Counted from the stretch's first letter, positions 16,359 through 26,707 are shown. The stretch is DNA of 64,000 nt from Serinicoccus marinus DSM 15273 (GCF_008386315.1 NZ_CP043808.1:3100001-3164000), one strand, 5' to 3'. Numbers and translations are program-made. The notes: generated from the sequence alone by a model not told the origin.

Positions 16359-18437
16359 ATGAGCGCCATGACCAACCCGCTCCTCGCCCCGTCCACGCTG
16401 CCCTTCTCCCTCCCCGACTACGCGACGATGACCGACGCGCACGTGCGCGAGGCGATCGAGGTGGGGATGGCCGAGCAGCTGGACGCGCTGCGCCTGCTCG
16501 CCGCCGACCCCGAGCCCGCCACGGTGGCCAACGTCCTGCACGCCTGGGAGACCAGCGGCGCCACCTTGGACCGCACGATGTCCGCCTTCTGGGTCGCCCG
16601 GTCCGCCGACACCAACCCCGAGCGCGACGCGATCATGGCCGACTTCGCGCCGCGGCTGGCGGCTCACTCGGACACGATCATGCTCGACCCCGACCTGTAT
16701 GCCCGGCTCCGGGCGCTGCGCGAGCGCGCCGACGCGGGGGAGGTCGAGCTCGACGAGCAGGACGAGTTCGTGCTCGACGAGCGGCTGCGGGGCTACGAGC
16801 GTGGCGGCATCACCCTCGACGAGCCCGGCCAGGCGCGGCTGCGCGAGCTCAACGCCGAGCTGGCGACGCTGTCCACCGAGTTCGACCGGCTGCTGGTCAC
16901 CGGCCGCGCGGCCGCCGCCGTGCACGTGACCGACGAGGCCCAGCTCGCCGGGCTCGGCGCTGACGACACGGCCGGGCTGCGCGAGGCGGCCCAGGCCGCG
17001 GGGCTCGACGGCTGGCTCATCACGCTCACCAACACGACCGGGCAGCCCGTCCTGGACTCGCTGGAGGACCGCAGCCTGCGCGAGCGGGTCTTCCGCGCCT
17101 CCGTCGAGCGGGGCCTGAGTGAGGGCGAGCACGACACCCGCGACATCCTGGTGCGCATCGCGCGGCTGCGGGCCGAGCGCGCCACCCTGCTCGGCTACGA
17201 GCACCACGCGTCCTACGTCCACCAGGTCGGCTGCGCCCGCACCACGGCGGCCGTCAACGACCTGCTGGCACGGCTCGCGCCGGGGGTCGTGGAGCTCGCG
17301 CAGCGCGAGGCCGACGCGCTCGCCGAGCAGCTGCGCACCCTCGACCCGGACGCGACGCTGGAGGCCTGGGACTGGCAGTTCCTCGCCGCGCGCGACTCCG
17401 GCGACGCCTTCGACACGGCCCGGCTCACGCCCTACCTCGAGTTCGAGCAGGTACTCACCGAGGGGGTCTTCGCCGCCGCCACCGCGCTCTACGGCATCAC
17501 CTTCCACGAGCGCGAGGACCTGGTCGGCTACACCGGGGACGCTCGGGTATTCGAGGTGCGGGAGGAGGACGGCACGACGCTCGGGCTGGTCGTCCTCGAC
17601 CCCTACACCCGGCCGACCAAGAAGGGCGGGGCGTGGATGACGAGCATCGTCGACCAGTCCCACCTGCTCGGCGACCTGCCGGTCGTCACCAACACCTGCA
17701 ACCTGCCGCCGCCCGCGTCGGGCTCCCCGAGCCTCATGACGTGGACCAACGTCATCACGCTCTTCCACGAGTTCGGGCACGACCTGCACGGGCTGCTCTC
17801 CGACGTGCGCTACCCCTCCCGCTCGGGCACCTCGGTCCCGCGCGACTTCGTCGAGTTCCCGAGCCAGGTCAACGAGATCTGGGCCTGGGAGCCGGCGCTC
17901 CTGCAGCGGTATGCCCGGCACCACGAGACCGGGGAGCCCGTCCCCGCCGCGTGGGTCGAGCAGCTCGCCGCGAGCCGCACCGAGACCGGCTACCACACGC
18001 TGGAGCTGCTCAAGGCGATGATCCTGGACCAGGCCTGGCACCAGACGCCGCTCACCGAGCTGCCCGAGGACGGCTCCGGCGTCGAGGCCTTCGAGGCGGC
18101 CGCCCTGGAGCGGTCGGGGGTCGCCTTCCCGCTCGTCCCGCCGCGCTACCGCAGCTCCTACTTCCACCACATCTTCGGCGGGGGTTACTCCGCCGGTTAC
18201 TACTCCTACCTCTGGTCGGAGGTCATGGACGCCGACACGGTCGCGTGGTTCCGCGAGCAGGGCGACGATGACCACCCCGGGGGGATGACCCGGGCCGCCG
18301 GCGAGGTCTTCCGACGGGAGCTGCTGGGGCCCGGCGGGTCCCGCGAGGCCCTCACGACCTACCGGGAGTTCCGCGGCGCCGACCCTGACGTGAGCCATCT
18401 GCTGGCCCGGCTCGGGCTCGGTGAGGGCACCCGCTGA
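16359..18437 (+). CDS. M3-family metallopeptidase (peptidyl-dipeptidase Dcp-like)
   Basis: A 692-residue soluble zinc peptidase. The HExxH motif is TLFHEFGHDLHGLL, with His470-Glu471-His474 as ligands and catalyst, and the conserved NTCNLPPPASGSPSLMTW segment lies just upstream. The C-terminal FHHIFGGGYSAGYYSYLWSE stretch contains the substrate-contacting Tyr/His motif of Dcp and oligopeptidase A. These enzymes release dipeptides or cleave short peptides in the cytoplasm. I start at ATG 16359; ATG 16368 three codons later is equally possible. The long upstream open frame overlaps vapC and is not coding. Complete length matches the family. Confidence 0.92.
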   Translation: MSAMTNPLLAPSTLPFSLPDYATMTDAHVREAIEVGMAEQLDALRLLAADPEPATVANVLHAWETSGATLDRTMSAFWVARSADTNPERDAIMADFAPRLAAHSDTIMLDPDLYARLRALRERADAGEVELDEQDEFVLDERLRGYERGGITLDEPGQARLRELNAELATLSTEFDRLLVTGRAAAAVHVTDEAQLAGLGADDTAGLREAAQAAGLDGWLITLTNTTGQPVLDSLEDRSLRERVFRASVERGLSEGEHDTRDILVRIARLRAERATLLGYEHHASYVHQVGCARTTAAVNDLLARLAPGVVELAQREADALAEQLRTLDPDATLEAWDWQFLAARDSGDAFDTARLTPYLEFEQVLTEGVFAAATALYGITFHEREDLVGYTGDARVFEVREEDGTTLGLVVLDPYTRPTKKGGAWMTSIVDQSHLLGDLPVVTNTCNLPPPASGSPSLMTWTNVITLFHEFGHDLHGLLSDVRYPSRSGTSVPRDFVEFPSQVNEIWAWEPALLQRYARHHETGEPVPAAWVEQLAASRTETGYHTLELLKAMILDQAWHQTPLTELPEDGSGVEAFEAAALERSGVAFPLVPPRYRSSYFHHIFGGGYSAGYYSYLWSEVMDADTVAWFREQGDDDHPGGMTRAAGEVFRRELLGPGGSREALTTYREFRGADPDVSHLLARLGLGEGTR

Positions 18438-18515
18438 CGGCGCCGGTGTCGGGCGCCACGCTGCGCCTCGGCGCCATCCCCGGTAGGGTGATGCACCCAT
18501 CGAGGAAGGTGGTTG

Positions 18516-18758
18516 ATGACGATGAAGTCCTTCCCCCTGATCCCGTATGCCGTGGTCGGCGTGGTGCTCGTGCTGTGGTGGACCTTAACCCAGTCTCTGG
18601 TCGCCGCCGGTCTGATTGCCGCGCTGCTCGTCGTGGCCGCGGTCCACATCATCAAGATCACCAGCGGTCCGGGCTCGCTCGGCAGCGCTCAGGACGAGGC
18701 CGAGGGCCACGTCCGCGCCAGCTTCCCCGTGCCGCCGGAGCGTCACCGCGGCATCTGA
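18516..18758 (+). CDS. Small two-helix membrane protein
   Basis: An 80-residue protein with two hydrophobic segments (about residues 6-24 and 27-46) and a soluble C-terminal tail ending FPVPPERHRGI. I do not recognise a family. ATG 18516 has AGGAAGG 7 nt upstream, one of the clearer Shine-Dalgarno sites here; an in-frame TTG at 18513 and ATG at 18522 are alternatives. It follows the M3 peptidase gene by 78 bp and converges on the methyltransferase remnant. Coding potential is supported by the ribosome site and by typical third-position G/C. Confidence 0.65.
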   Translation: MTMKSFPLIPYAVVGVVLVLWWTLTQSLVAAGLIAALLVVAAVHIIKITSGPGSLGSAQDEAEGHVRASFPVPPERHRGI

Positions 18759-18826
18759 GACAGCCGCTCGAAGCGATCGGGCGGCGGCGACCGGACGACC
18801 ACAGCGACCAGGAGACCGCACGCTCC

Positions 18827-19390
18827 TCAGGCCGGTCGGGTCGCCCGCGCCACGGCTGCCGCCGCGAGGTCGTGCACCTGGTGGGTGCGCTCGATCTGGA
18901 CGTCGTGGAAGCCGACGTCGCGCAGGGTGCGCCGGTAGTCGCTCTCGAGCAGCGCGCCCGCGATGCAGCCGGTCCAGCTCTCCACGTCCGCACGCAGCTC
19001 GTCGGTCCACGGGCCCAGTGCGACGACGTCGCTGATCGCCAGCCGACCGCCGGGTCGGAGCACGCGGAAGGCCTCGGCGAGCACGACCCGCCTGTCGGCC
19101 GCGAGGTTGATCACGCAGTTGGAGATGACGAGGTCGACGCTGGCGTCCGGGAGCGGCACGTCCTCTAGGTAGGCCTCCAGGAACTCGACGTTGGTCACCC
19201 CCGCGTCAGCCGCGTTGCGCTCCGGGGACCTGCCGGCGAAGAGCAGCACGTCCTCGTCGAAGTCGCCGTAGAAGAACTCGAGGTCCTGCTCGACCTCCTG
19301 CGCCGGGCCAGCCGTCGCCATCAGCGGGGTGCCGCCCAGCAGCATCACGGTCGCGACGGCGCGGACCGTCACTCGTGTCGTCGACCACAT
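18827..19390 (-). pseudogene. arsM (fragment): Chimeric remnant: lipoprotein-like N-terminus joined to the C-terminal half of an arsenite methyltransferase
   Basis: An open frame of 187 codons from ATG 19388-19390. Residues ~1-55 look like a signal peptide and short secreted segment (MLLGGTPLMATAGP, then LEFFYGDFDEDVLLFAGR). From about residue 58 (RNAADAGVTNVEFLEAYLED) it matches the second half of ArsM-type SAM methyltransferases, keeping the SNCVINLAADR and WTGCIAGALLESDY cysteines that bind arsenic. The SAM-binding motif I (GxGxG) and the first conserved Cys are missing. It cannot be an active methyltransferase. The join lies near 19215-19225 and looks like an in-frame deletion fusing two genes. 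No other ars gene is nearby. Confidence 0.7.
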
Positions 19391-19490
19391 CGTCCTGCTC
19401 CTCGTCACGGGGGTGCCGCCGAGGCCGGGTGCCCCGCTCGCGCACGGCGCCAGGGTGGCCCGGTGGCGCAAGAGGAGCGCAAGAAACGTC

Positions 19491-19961
19491 TCAGCGGCGC
19501 TCGGCCTCGATCGCGACAGCGACGTCCCGCATCCGCTGCACGAGCCGGGCCAGGTCCGCCAGCTCGGCGTCGGTGAGCCGGTCCAGCACCAGCTGCCTGC
19601 CCAGCCGGGTCGGCACCTCGAGACCGGCCAGCAGCTCCTCCCCCTCGGCGGTGAGCCGCAGCAGCACCCGGCGCCGGTCGGCGGGGTCGTGCTCGCGCTC
19701 CACCCAGGCCTTGCCGACGACCCGGTCGACCAGGCCGCTCGTGGTCGCGGTGGAGACACCGAGGTGGCCGGCCAGGTCCTGCCCGGTGATGCCCGGGGTA
19801 TGCCGGACCAGTGTGAGCACCTGCAGCTGGCGCAGCGTGAGGTCGGCCGGCAGCGGCAGCGGCTCGAGCCAGCGGATCGCGAGCGCGTGCAACTCGGTCT
19901 CCGCCTCCGTGAGGCGGCCCAGCAGCGCCGTGCGCTCTCCCGGGTCGGGCGTGGACGTCAT
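19491..19961 (-). CDS. MarR-family transcriptional regulator
   Basis: A 156-residue winged-helix regulator. The core TLRQLQVLTLVRHTPGITGQDLAGHLGVSTATTSGLVDRVV is the recognition-helix region, and the wing DPADRRRVLLRLTAEG contains the family D-x-R-R motif. MarR dimers usually repress a neighbouring efflux gene and let go on ligand binding. It is divergent from the RND exporter gene, 62 bp away, so that is its probable target. Start ATG 19959-19961. The same arrangement, MarR facing an exporter, recurs at 50855-50916. Confidence 0.9.
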   Translation of the reverse strand: MTSTPDPGERTALLGRLTEAETELHALAIRWLEPLPLPADLTLRQLQVLTLVRHTPGITGQDLAGHLGVSTATTSGLVDRVVGKAWVEREHDPADRRRVLLRLTAEGEELLAGLEVPTRLGRQLVLDRLTDAELADLARLVQRMRDVAVAIEAERR

Positions 19962-20008
19962 ACCGAGCGATGCTCCCTGTCGATTCGGCCAAGGGTAATG
20001 GTTCGCCT

Positions 20009-20014
20009 TAGGCT
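20009..20014 (+). promoter_or_regulatory. Putative -10 element TAGGCT of the RND exporter
   Basis: TAGGCT followed by 9 nt and ATG 20024. It lies in the 62-bp gap shared with the divergent marR gene. Confidence 0.45.
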
Positions 20015-20023
20015 AGACATCCT

Positions 20024-23000
20024 ATGTCGCGCCTCACCCTGTTCAGCGTCCGCAACCGGGCGCTGGTGGCCCTGGCCACCGTCTTCAGCATCCTGGCCGG
20101 GCTGTGGTCCGCGGGCAGCCTGCCCCGCGAGCTCTTCCCCTCGCTGCAGTTCCCCGTCCTCGTCGTGGCCACCTCCACACCGGGCTCGAGCACGTCGGTG
20201 ATCGAGGAGCAGGTGACCGAACCGGTGGAGACCGCCGCCCAAGGGCTCAACGACGTCGTCGAGGTCACCTCCACCAGCACCGACGGCTTCTCAACCGTGA
20301 TCGTCGAGCTGGACTACGGCACCGAGATCGGCGCGGCGCAGACGGACCTGCAGCGGGCCGTGCTCAGCCTGCCCGACCTGCCGGACTCGGCCACGCCGCA
20401 GATCTTCGCGGGCAACATCGACGACTTCCCGATCATCCAGCTCGCCGCCAGCGGCGGCGACGACGCCCGCGACCTCGTCGACCGGCTGGAGCGGGTCGTC
20501 ATCCCCGACATCGAGGACATCGACGGCGTGCGCTCGGTGACCCTCTCCGGTGTCGCCGACCGGGTGGTCTCGGTCGACCTCGACGAGGAGGCGGCGCAGG
20601 AGCAGGGCGTGACCCTCTCGACCGTCACCCAGGTGCTGCAGGCCAACGGGGTGGTCCTGCCCGGCGGGTCGGTGCTCGACGGCGAGACCGAGCTGCCGGT
20701 CCAGGTCGGCTCCCGGCTGACCTCGGCCGAGCAGATCGGGCTGCTGCCGATGCTCGGCCAGGAGGCGGCCGCGGCCCAGCAGGCCGCCGCGCAGACGCAG
20801 CAGCAGGCGGACGAGGCGCAGCAGGCCGCGGACGACGCTGCTGAGGCGGCGGCCGCCTCACCGCAGGACCCTGAGCTCGCGGCCCAGGCGGCCGCGTCGG
20901 CCGCAGCGGCCGAGCAGGCGGCAGCCGCCGCCGAGCAGGCCGGCGAGGTCGAGATCCCCCGGCTGCGCGACGTGGCCACCGTGACGCTGGAGGAGCGGGA
21001 GGCGACGGCATACACCCGGACCAACGGCGAGCCGAGCGTCGGCCTCGCGATCACGAAGACGCCCGACGGCAACGCCGTCGAGATCAGCCACGAGCTCGAG
21101 GCGTTGCAGGACGAGATCAGCACCGCGCTCGGTGGGGGCGAGCTGGTGACGATCTACGACGGCGCGCCCTTCATCGAGGACTCCATCGAGGACCTCGCGA
21201 CCGAGGGGCTGCTGGGCCTCGGCTTCGCGATCCTCGTCGTGCTCGTCTTCCTGCTCTCGGTACGGCTCACGCTCGTCACCGCGGTGTCGATCCCGCTGTC
21301 CCTGCTCATCGCCCTGGTCGGGCTGCAGGCCGCGGGCTACACCCTCAACATCCTCACCCTCGGCGCGCTGACCATCTCGGTCGGACGCGTCGTGGACGAC
21401 TCCATCGTCGTCATCGAGAACATCAAGCGGCACATCGGCCGTGGCGACGACCGGCGCACGGCCGTGGTCGAGGCCACGCGCGAGGTCGCCGGCGCGATCA
21501 CCTCGGCGACGGTCGCCACCGTGGCGGTCTTCCTGCCGCTGGGCTTCGTCGGCGGGCAGGTGGGTGAGCTGTTCCGCCCGTTCGCGGTCACCGTGGCGTT
21601 GGCCATGCTGGCCTCGCTGCTCGTGGCGTTGACGATCATCCCCGTCCTCGGCTTCTGGTTCCTCGGACGCCGCACCGGGGGCGGCAAGCACGAGCCGGAG
21701 GCACCGCAGACCGAGGAGGAGGACTCCCCCGACCGGCTCCAGCGGGCCTACCTCCCGGTCCTGCGCGCCGCGCTGGGGCGGCCCTGGCTCACCGTGCTGG
21801 TCGCCGTCGCGCTGCTCGGCGGCACGGGGTATGCCGCGACCCTGCTCAAGACCGACTTCATCGGGAGCACGGGCGAGAACACGCTGCAGGCGACCCTCAC
21901 GATGCCGACCGGGACCACGCTGGAGGACACCGACGCGCAGGCGGCGCAGGTGGAGGAGTGGCTGGCCGAGCAGGACGAGGTCGTGACCTCGCAGGTGACC
22001 GCGGGGAGCCCCGGCGGCATCGAGGCGGTCTTCCTCGGCAGCGGGGCCAACAGCGCGACCTTCGCGGTGACGCTCGAGGAGGGAGCGGAGGGCGAGGCCT
22101 TCGGCGACGAGCTGACCACCGCGGTCGAGCTGCCCGAGGGAGCCACCTTCACGGCTCAGGTCGGCCAGCAGGGCGGGCCGTCCGCCGCCGGGCTGGAGGT
22201 GCAGGTACAGGGTCAGGACGTCGAGGACCTCCGGGAGACCGCCGACGAGGTGACGGCGCTCATGTCCGACGCCGGCGCGCTGGACGTGAGCAACAACCTC
22301 ACCGAGACCGTGCCCGCGCTGCAGGTGCGGGTCGACCGTGCGGCCGCGGCGGAGGCCGGGATCGCCGAGGCCCAACTCGGGCAGGTCATCCAGGCCGCGA
22401 CCGACGGGGCGACCGTCGGGCAGGTCGAGATCGACGCCAGCCAGGTCGACGTCGTGGTCAGCGACGGCCAGGTCGACGACCTCGACACGCTGCGCGAGCT
22501 GGAGGTCGGCAGCGGGGCCGACGGTGGAGCCGTGAGGCTCGGCGACGTGGCCGAGCTGGAGACGGTCGAGGAGGCGGTGAGCATCACCCGCATCGACGGG
22601 CTGCGCGCCGCGACGGTGAGCGGCCGCTCCACGGCCGACGACCTCGGTGCGCTCACGGCCGACCTGCAGCAGCGGATCGACGACCTGGAGACGCCCGAGG
22701 GCGTGCAGGTCTCGCTCGGCGGGGTCAGCGCCGACCAGGAGGAGGCCTTCGCCGCCCTCGGCCTGGCGCTCGTGGCCGCGATCGCGATCGTCTACCTCGT
22801 CATGGTGGCGACCTTCAACTCCTTGGTCCAGCCGCTCATCCTGCTCGTGTCGGTGCCCTTCGCGGCGACCGGCTCGATCGGGCTGCTGCTGCTCACCGAC
22901 ACCCCGCTGGACATCGCGTCCATGGTCGGGCTGCTCATGCTCATCGGCATCGTCGTGACCAACGCGATCGTGCTCATCGACCTCGTCAACCAGTACCGTG

Positions 23001-23321
23001 CCCGCGGTCTGGAGCGCACCGACGCGGTCGTGGAGGGGGCCCGGCACCGGTTCCGGCCGATCGTCATGACGGCGGCGGCGACGATCCTGGCGCTCACCCC
23101 GATGGCCTTCGCGATCACCGGGGGGGGCCTTCATCTCCCAGCCGCTGGCCATCGTGGTCATCGGGGGCCTCATCTCCTCGACGGCCCTCACGCTCATCCT
23201 CGTGCCGGTGCTCTACGAGCTGGTGGGCCGCGGGGCTGCCCGGGTCGCCCGGGTGGGTCGGCGCGAGGATGAGAAGAGCGGGCCCGAGCGGCGCGACGAG
23301 GCGGCCGAGCAGCCCGCCTGA
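20024..23321 (+). CDS. RND efflux transporter (HAE1/AcrB type), interrupted by a frameshift near the C-terminus
   Basis: A large multidrug-efflux permease; the corrected product is about 1098 residues. Residues 1-40 hold TM1, followed by the porter domain; a membrane block near 390-520 includes GRVVDDSIVVIENIKRH, the AcrB-like proton-relay region, and a second block near 900-1060 includes VTNAIVLIDLVNQYR. At 23120-23127 a run of eight G shifts the frame: as read it ends in junk at 23272, while dropping one G gives ITGGAFISQPLAIVVIGG and a normal tail to the stop at 23321. An Ala/Gln-rich coiled-coil insertion sits at about residues 246-306. Probably controlled by the divergent MarR. Confidence 0.88.
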
Positions 23322-23354
23322 GCGGCTGGGGCTGACGGTTGGCTCGGCGCACCT

Positions 23355-23660
23355 GTGAGGTACCTGCTGGACACCAGCGTGGTGTCCGCGCTGCGGGTCC
23401 GGGGAAGAGACCGCGCTCTCGAGGCGTGGGCCACATCGGTGCCGTTCGGCGATCACTTCGTGTCGGCGTTCACGATCGCCGAGATCGAGCGCGGCGTGAT
23501 CGCGAAGGGGAGCGCGCCGACCCGCGGCAGGGGGAGGTCCTGCGTCGGTGGTTCGAGGACCATGTCGTTCCTGCGTTCGCGGGTCGCGTGCTGGCCTTCG
23601 ACCTGGCCGCGGCACGCATCCTCGCCGGGTATCGAGTGCCCGAGCGCTGTCAGTCGGTGA
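23355..23660 (+). pseudogene. Broken, orphan PIN-domain toxin (FitB/VapC-like)
   Basis: GTG 23355 starts [15 protein letters not shown], a clear PIN domain N-terminus with the first metal-binding Asp, and [15 protein letters not shown] has the conserved Glu. At the G run 23507-23510 the frame is lost; one more G restores [46 protein letters not shown]. After that the family's last third, with the remaining catalytic Asp residues, is absent and the frame runs into the convergent gene ending at 23650. There is no antitoxin gene upstream. The loss of the C-terminus is not explained by a base-calling error, so this is a real remnant. Confidence 0.75.
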
Positions 23661-26337
23661 GGCGCGGGCTGCGGTATGCCCAGGGCTTGGCGGGGCGCCC
23701 GCAGCGCCAGACGGCGTAGGCCTGGGCGGGACGGCCACGCACGCCGCTGACGTGGGCGTCGACGGCCTGTGCCGACGACGGCTCGTCCAGGAGCTCGCTG
23801 AGGGGGTGCGCCGACCACCCCTCCCGTTCTCCCGCCAGCCAGGCCGACAGCAGCGCACCACCCAGCGGCCCGAGCTCGTCCAGCGACAGATGGGGCGCGG
23901 CCCAGAGGGCGAGGACGGTGCCACGGGGTCGCGCCTCGCTCACCCGTGCCATGACCCGGTCGAGCCGGGTCCTGGCAAGAGCCGAGCGCAGACCCCGTGA
24001 GCCGGTGAGCAGCCCGAGCCCGGCCGCCTCTGCCCGCCCCAGGCCCAGCGCCAGCGCGCTGAGCCCGTCGAGATCGTGGCGCGGGTGCCGCTCGCTCAGC
24101 CGCAGCCACCCGGCCAGCTCCTGCGCCGGGGGCCCGGTGAGGGTGTGCGCTGTCGCACCGGGAAGGAGGTCGTCGACCAGGTCGTCCGGCAGCGCCAGCA
24201 ACCCGGTGCCCTCCGGCAGGCCCGCGATCCGGGCGATCTGCGTGACCTGCGCGGTGGTGGGTCGCTCCGCGTAGGCCGCGCGCACGGTCGACCGCTTGTG
24301 CAGCTCGGCGAGCGACCACGGTGGGCCCGATCCTGTGTCCGGGGCGCTCCCCTCGGTCAGCCGGAAGGTGGCCGCCGTTCTGGCGTCCACGTCCACGTCC
24401 CAGTCGATCTGCGCCTCGAGCCCGAGGTCGGCCGCGACCACCTCCACCGACAGCGCGAGCGACCCGAGCGAGAGCAGCAGGTCGCGCCGCGTCGCGTCCG
24501 CGACGGGCAGCTCGCGATCGGCGTGCCAACCGAGGAGCAGGGTGGTGTCGTCGAGCGCCCGCAGGTCCCACGGCTGGGTGTTGTGGGCGCTGGGTGCCCG
24601 CCCCCAGTCGGCGGACCGCGCGAGCAGCCGCGCCGCCGGTGACCCGGGCCGTGCCCGTCCACGCGCGACCGGCGCCCCGGGCAGGGTCCCCTCCCGCGCG
24701 GCCTCTCCCCCTCCGGTGTCCTCGGCCGCGGCATCGACGGCCCGGGTGTAGAAGCAGGTCCCGTGCAGCGGTGCCCCTCCCATGGCGCGGAACTGCGCCT
24801 GCGACCCGACGTTGTCGTCCTCGACGAAGGTCACCCGCAGCGAGGCATACCCTCCGGCCTGCAACCCTTCCAGCAGCTCGCGGGACAGCCACCGCATGAG
24901 GCCCTGCCCGCGGGCGCCCGGCACGGTCCCCTTGATGATGAGCACCGCGTCGCGGCGGTAGCGGCCCTTGGTCACGAGCAGCCGCGCCATGTCCACGGGC
25001 GAGAGACGGCCGCCGGTGGAGCGCACGAAGGCGGTGAGGTCGGGCACGACGAGCACGAAGGCGACCGGTTGCCCGTCCTGCTCCAGCCACAGCAGCAGCC
25101 GTTCGTCGAGGAGGTGCGCCAGCCCGTCGGTCGCCGCGGCGAGCTCGTCGGCCTCGATGTGGGTGTAGTAGCCGAGCTCGGCGAACGAGGCGTTGAGCAT
25201 CTGGCGCAGGAGCGGGAGCTGCTCGGCCAGGCGCCGCCGGTCCGCGCGGCGCAGCACGATGCCCTCGGGGAGCCGATCCACCGGGAAGACCTCGGCCGGG
25301 TCCATCGCTCCGAGGTCGCGGCAGACCCAGGTCGTCCCCTTCCAGATCCGCTCGAAACCCAGCGCCTCCCAGTCCCTCGGGTAGTGGGGCGGGCTCCACG
25401 GCCCGTCGAGGAAGCCCGGCTCGTCCCAGCCGGAGGTCACCACCCCACCGACCTGGTTCGGCAGCAGCGAGACCGGCCCCAGGAGCCGGGTGCGTCCGCG
25501 CTGCCGCGCGACCGCCTCGGCATACCGGACCATGGCGGTGAGCGCCGCCTCGCCGGCGAACTCGGTGGCCCCGAGCAGCAGGGTCGGCTCGCCGAGCTTC
25601 TCGTCCATCCGGGCGTCGGTGTGCAGGGTCGTGCGGCCGGCCACCGCGCCCCACGGGTCACGGACGACGACGAGCTCGACGGGCCCGTGCTCGCGGTGCG
25701 GCCCCTGGCCGGTGAACCACGAGCGGATCGTGCTGTGCCACAACGGCACCCCGTGCGTCTCCCGTCGGGTGCCCCAGGGGTGCACCGTGAGGAAGTCGCG
25801 CAGGTCGGCGCGGGTGCGCACCGGCTCGACCCGCAGGTCCTCAGCCCTGGCCTCCGTCGGCTCCCCCTCCGCTGCGGCGTGGGGGCCGTCGGGCGAGCGC
25901 GGGGCTGGGGAGCTGGTGGTGGGTTGGCCCGGTCGCCGGCCGTCATGGGCGCGCACCACGGTCGGCCCCACCTTCTCGGCTCCGATCGGGGTGAACCGCT
26001 CGATGTGGCGCATCAGGTGGTCCTCGGCGCGCCACACCCCGTTGCTGTAGCCGTCGGGGTGGGCGTGGTGCTCCTGCACGTCGCACCTCCCGACCGCCCG
26101 CTCCACGGTATGCCGCGCCGCCGCCGCCTGCTCCGGCGACGCGAACCACGCCACCACCCCGGCCGGACGGGCGCCGTCGAGCAGCCACTCGCGGCGCACC
26201 AGCCCCTCGGCCCGGCGCACCGCCCGGGCCGCCCCGGCGAGCCAGCGCGGCGAGGCTCGACCCGAGGCGGGGGCGAGCGTCAGCATCGCCGAGGCCTGCG
26301 CCACGGGCGGGGCGTGGGAGAAGTCACGGGTGCGCAT
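23650..26337 (-). CDS. Three-domain fusion: ABM-like domain, YghO-type GNAT acyltransferase, nitroreductase-family domain
   Basis: An 895-residue protein. Residues ~20-130 ([20 protein letters not shown] ... HIERFTPIG) resemble a ferredoxin-like alpha-beta-barrel monooxygenase fold. After a Pro/Ala-rich linker, ~170-530 resembles the YghO-like acyltransferase group: [39 protein letters not shown], and a GNAT core [18 protein letters not shown]. After a second linker, ~565-895 is a nitroreductase-like domain with [13 protein letters not shown] (Trp590), the FMN-contact motif of Acg-type proteins. Start ATG 26335-26337 overlaps the preceding gene by 14 bp. It is the third gene of an operon with an adenylating enzyme. 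Reaction unknown. Confidence 0.72.
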   Translation of the reverse strand: MRTRDFSHAPPVAQASAMLTLAPASGRASPRWLAGAARAVRRAEGLVRREWLLDGARPAGVVAWFASPEQAAAARHTVERAVGRCDVQEHHAHPDGYSNGVWRAEDHLMRHIERFTPIGAEKVGPTVVRAHDGRRPGQPTTSSPAPRSPDGPHAAAEGEPTEARAEDLRVEPVRTRADLRDFLTVHPWGTRRETHGVPLWHSTIRSWFTGQGPHREHGPVELVVVRDPWGAVAGRTTLHTDARMDEKLGEPTLLLGATEFAGEAALTAMVRYAEAVARQRGRTRLLGPVSLLPNQVGGVVTSGWDEPGFLDGPWSPPHYPRDWEALGFERIWKGTTWVCRDLGAMDPAEVFPVDRLPEGIVLRRADRRRLAEQLPLLRQMLNASFAELGYYTHIEADELAAATDGLAHLLDERLLLWLEQDGQPVAFVLVVPDLTAFVRSTGGRLSPVDMARLLVTKGRYRRDAVLIIKGTVPGARGQGLMRWLSRELLEGLQAGGYASLRVTFVEDDNVGSQAQFRAMGGAPLHGTCFYTRAVDAAAEDTGGGEAAREGTLPGAPVARGRARPGSPAARLLARSADWGRAPSAHNTQPWDLRALDDTTLLLGWHADRELPVADATRRDLLLSLGSLALSVEVVAADLGLEAQIDWDVDVDARTAATFRLTEGSAPDTGSGPPWSLAELHKRSTVRAAYAERPTTAQVTQIARIAGLPEGTGLLALPDDLVDDLLPGATAHTLTGPPAQELAGWLRLSERHPRHDLDGLSALALGLGRAEAAGLGLLTGSRGLRSALARTRLDRVMARVSEARPRGTVLALWAAPHLSLDELGPLGGALLSAWLAGEREGWSAHPLSELLDEPSSAQAVDAHVSGVRGRPAQAYAVWRCGRPAKPWAYRSPRLTD

Positions 26338-26707
26338 CGGCACCCGTCTCGACGTCGGGGGCCGGAGCCGTCGCGGTGAGCGCGCTGTCCGCACGCCCGT
26401 CCGGAGCACCTGGCAGCTCGTAGAGCCGGATGTAACCGCCGGTGGCGTTCTCCGTGCCGTCGGTCACCCACTGCATGAGCTCACGGTGGACACCGCTGCG
26501 GGCGAAGCGCATGAGATCCTCGCGGGTCGCGAACCAGCCGATGGTCCCGAGCGTGAAGGGCGGGTCGTAGTAGACCTGGTGGTGGACGTAGCCGGGCATC
26601 CGCCGCATCTGTCGCACCATCGCGCGCCACCGCGGGGCGAGCCGCGCCCAGGCGAGCGGGGAGGCATACCTCGTGGCGCCGACGAAGACGGCCCCGGCCC
26701 GCTCCAT
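26324..26707 (-). CDS. Small ABM-fold (DUF4188/CrtA-like) protein
   Basis: A 127-residue protein: MERAGAVFVGATRYASPLAW, WRAMVRQMRRMPGYVHHQVYY, FTLGTIGWFATREDLMRFARSGVHRELMQWV, and a polar tail. The alternation of strands and helices and the 'W...R..M..F...G.H' pattern resemble dimeric alpha-beta-barrel proteins, a group including heme-degrading and polyketide monooxygenases and the spheroidene monooxygenase CrtA. The reaction cannot be named. Its ATG overlaps the stop of the ligase gene by one base (TGATG) and its 3' end overlaps the fusion gene by 14 bp, so the three are tightly coupled. Confidence 0.65.
   Translation of the reverse strand: MERAGAVFVGATRYASPLAWARLAPRWRAMVRQMRRMPGYVHHQVYYDPPFTLGTIGWFATREDLMRFARSGVHRELMQWVTDGTENATGGYIRLYELPGAPDGRADSALTATAPAPDVETGADAHP

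Noticed and set aside
23355..23660. A second functional VapBC system
   Set aside because: No antitoxin gene, a frame break and a missing C-terminal third including catalytic acids.
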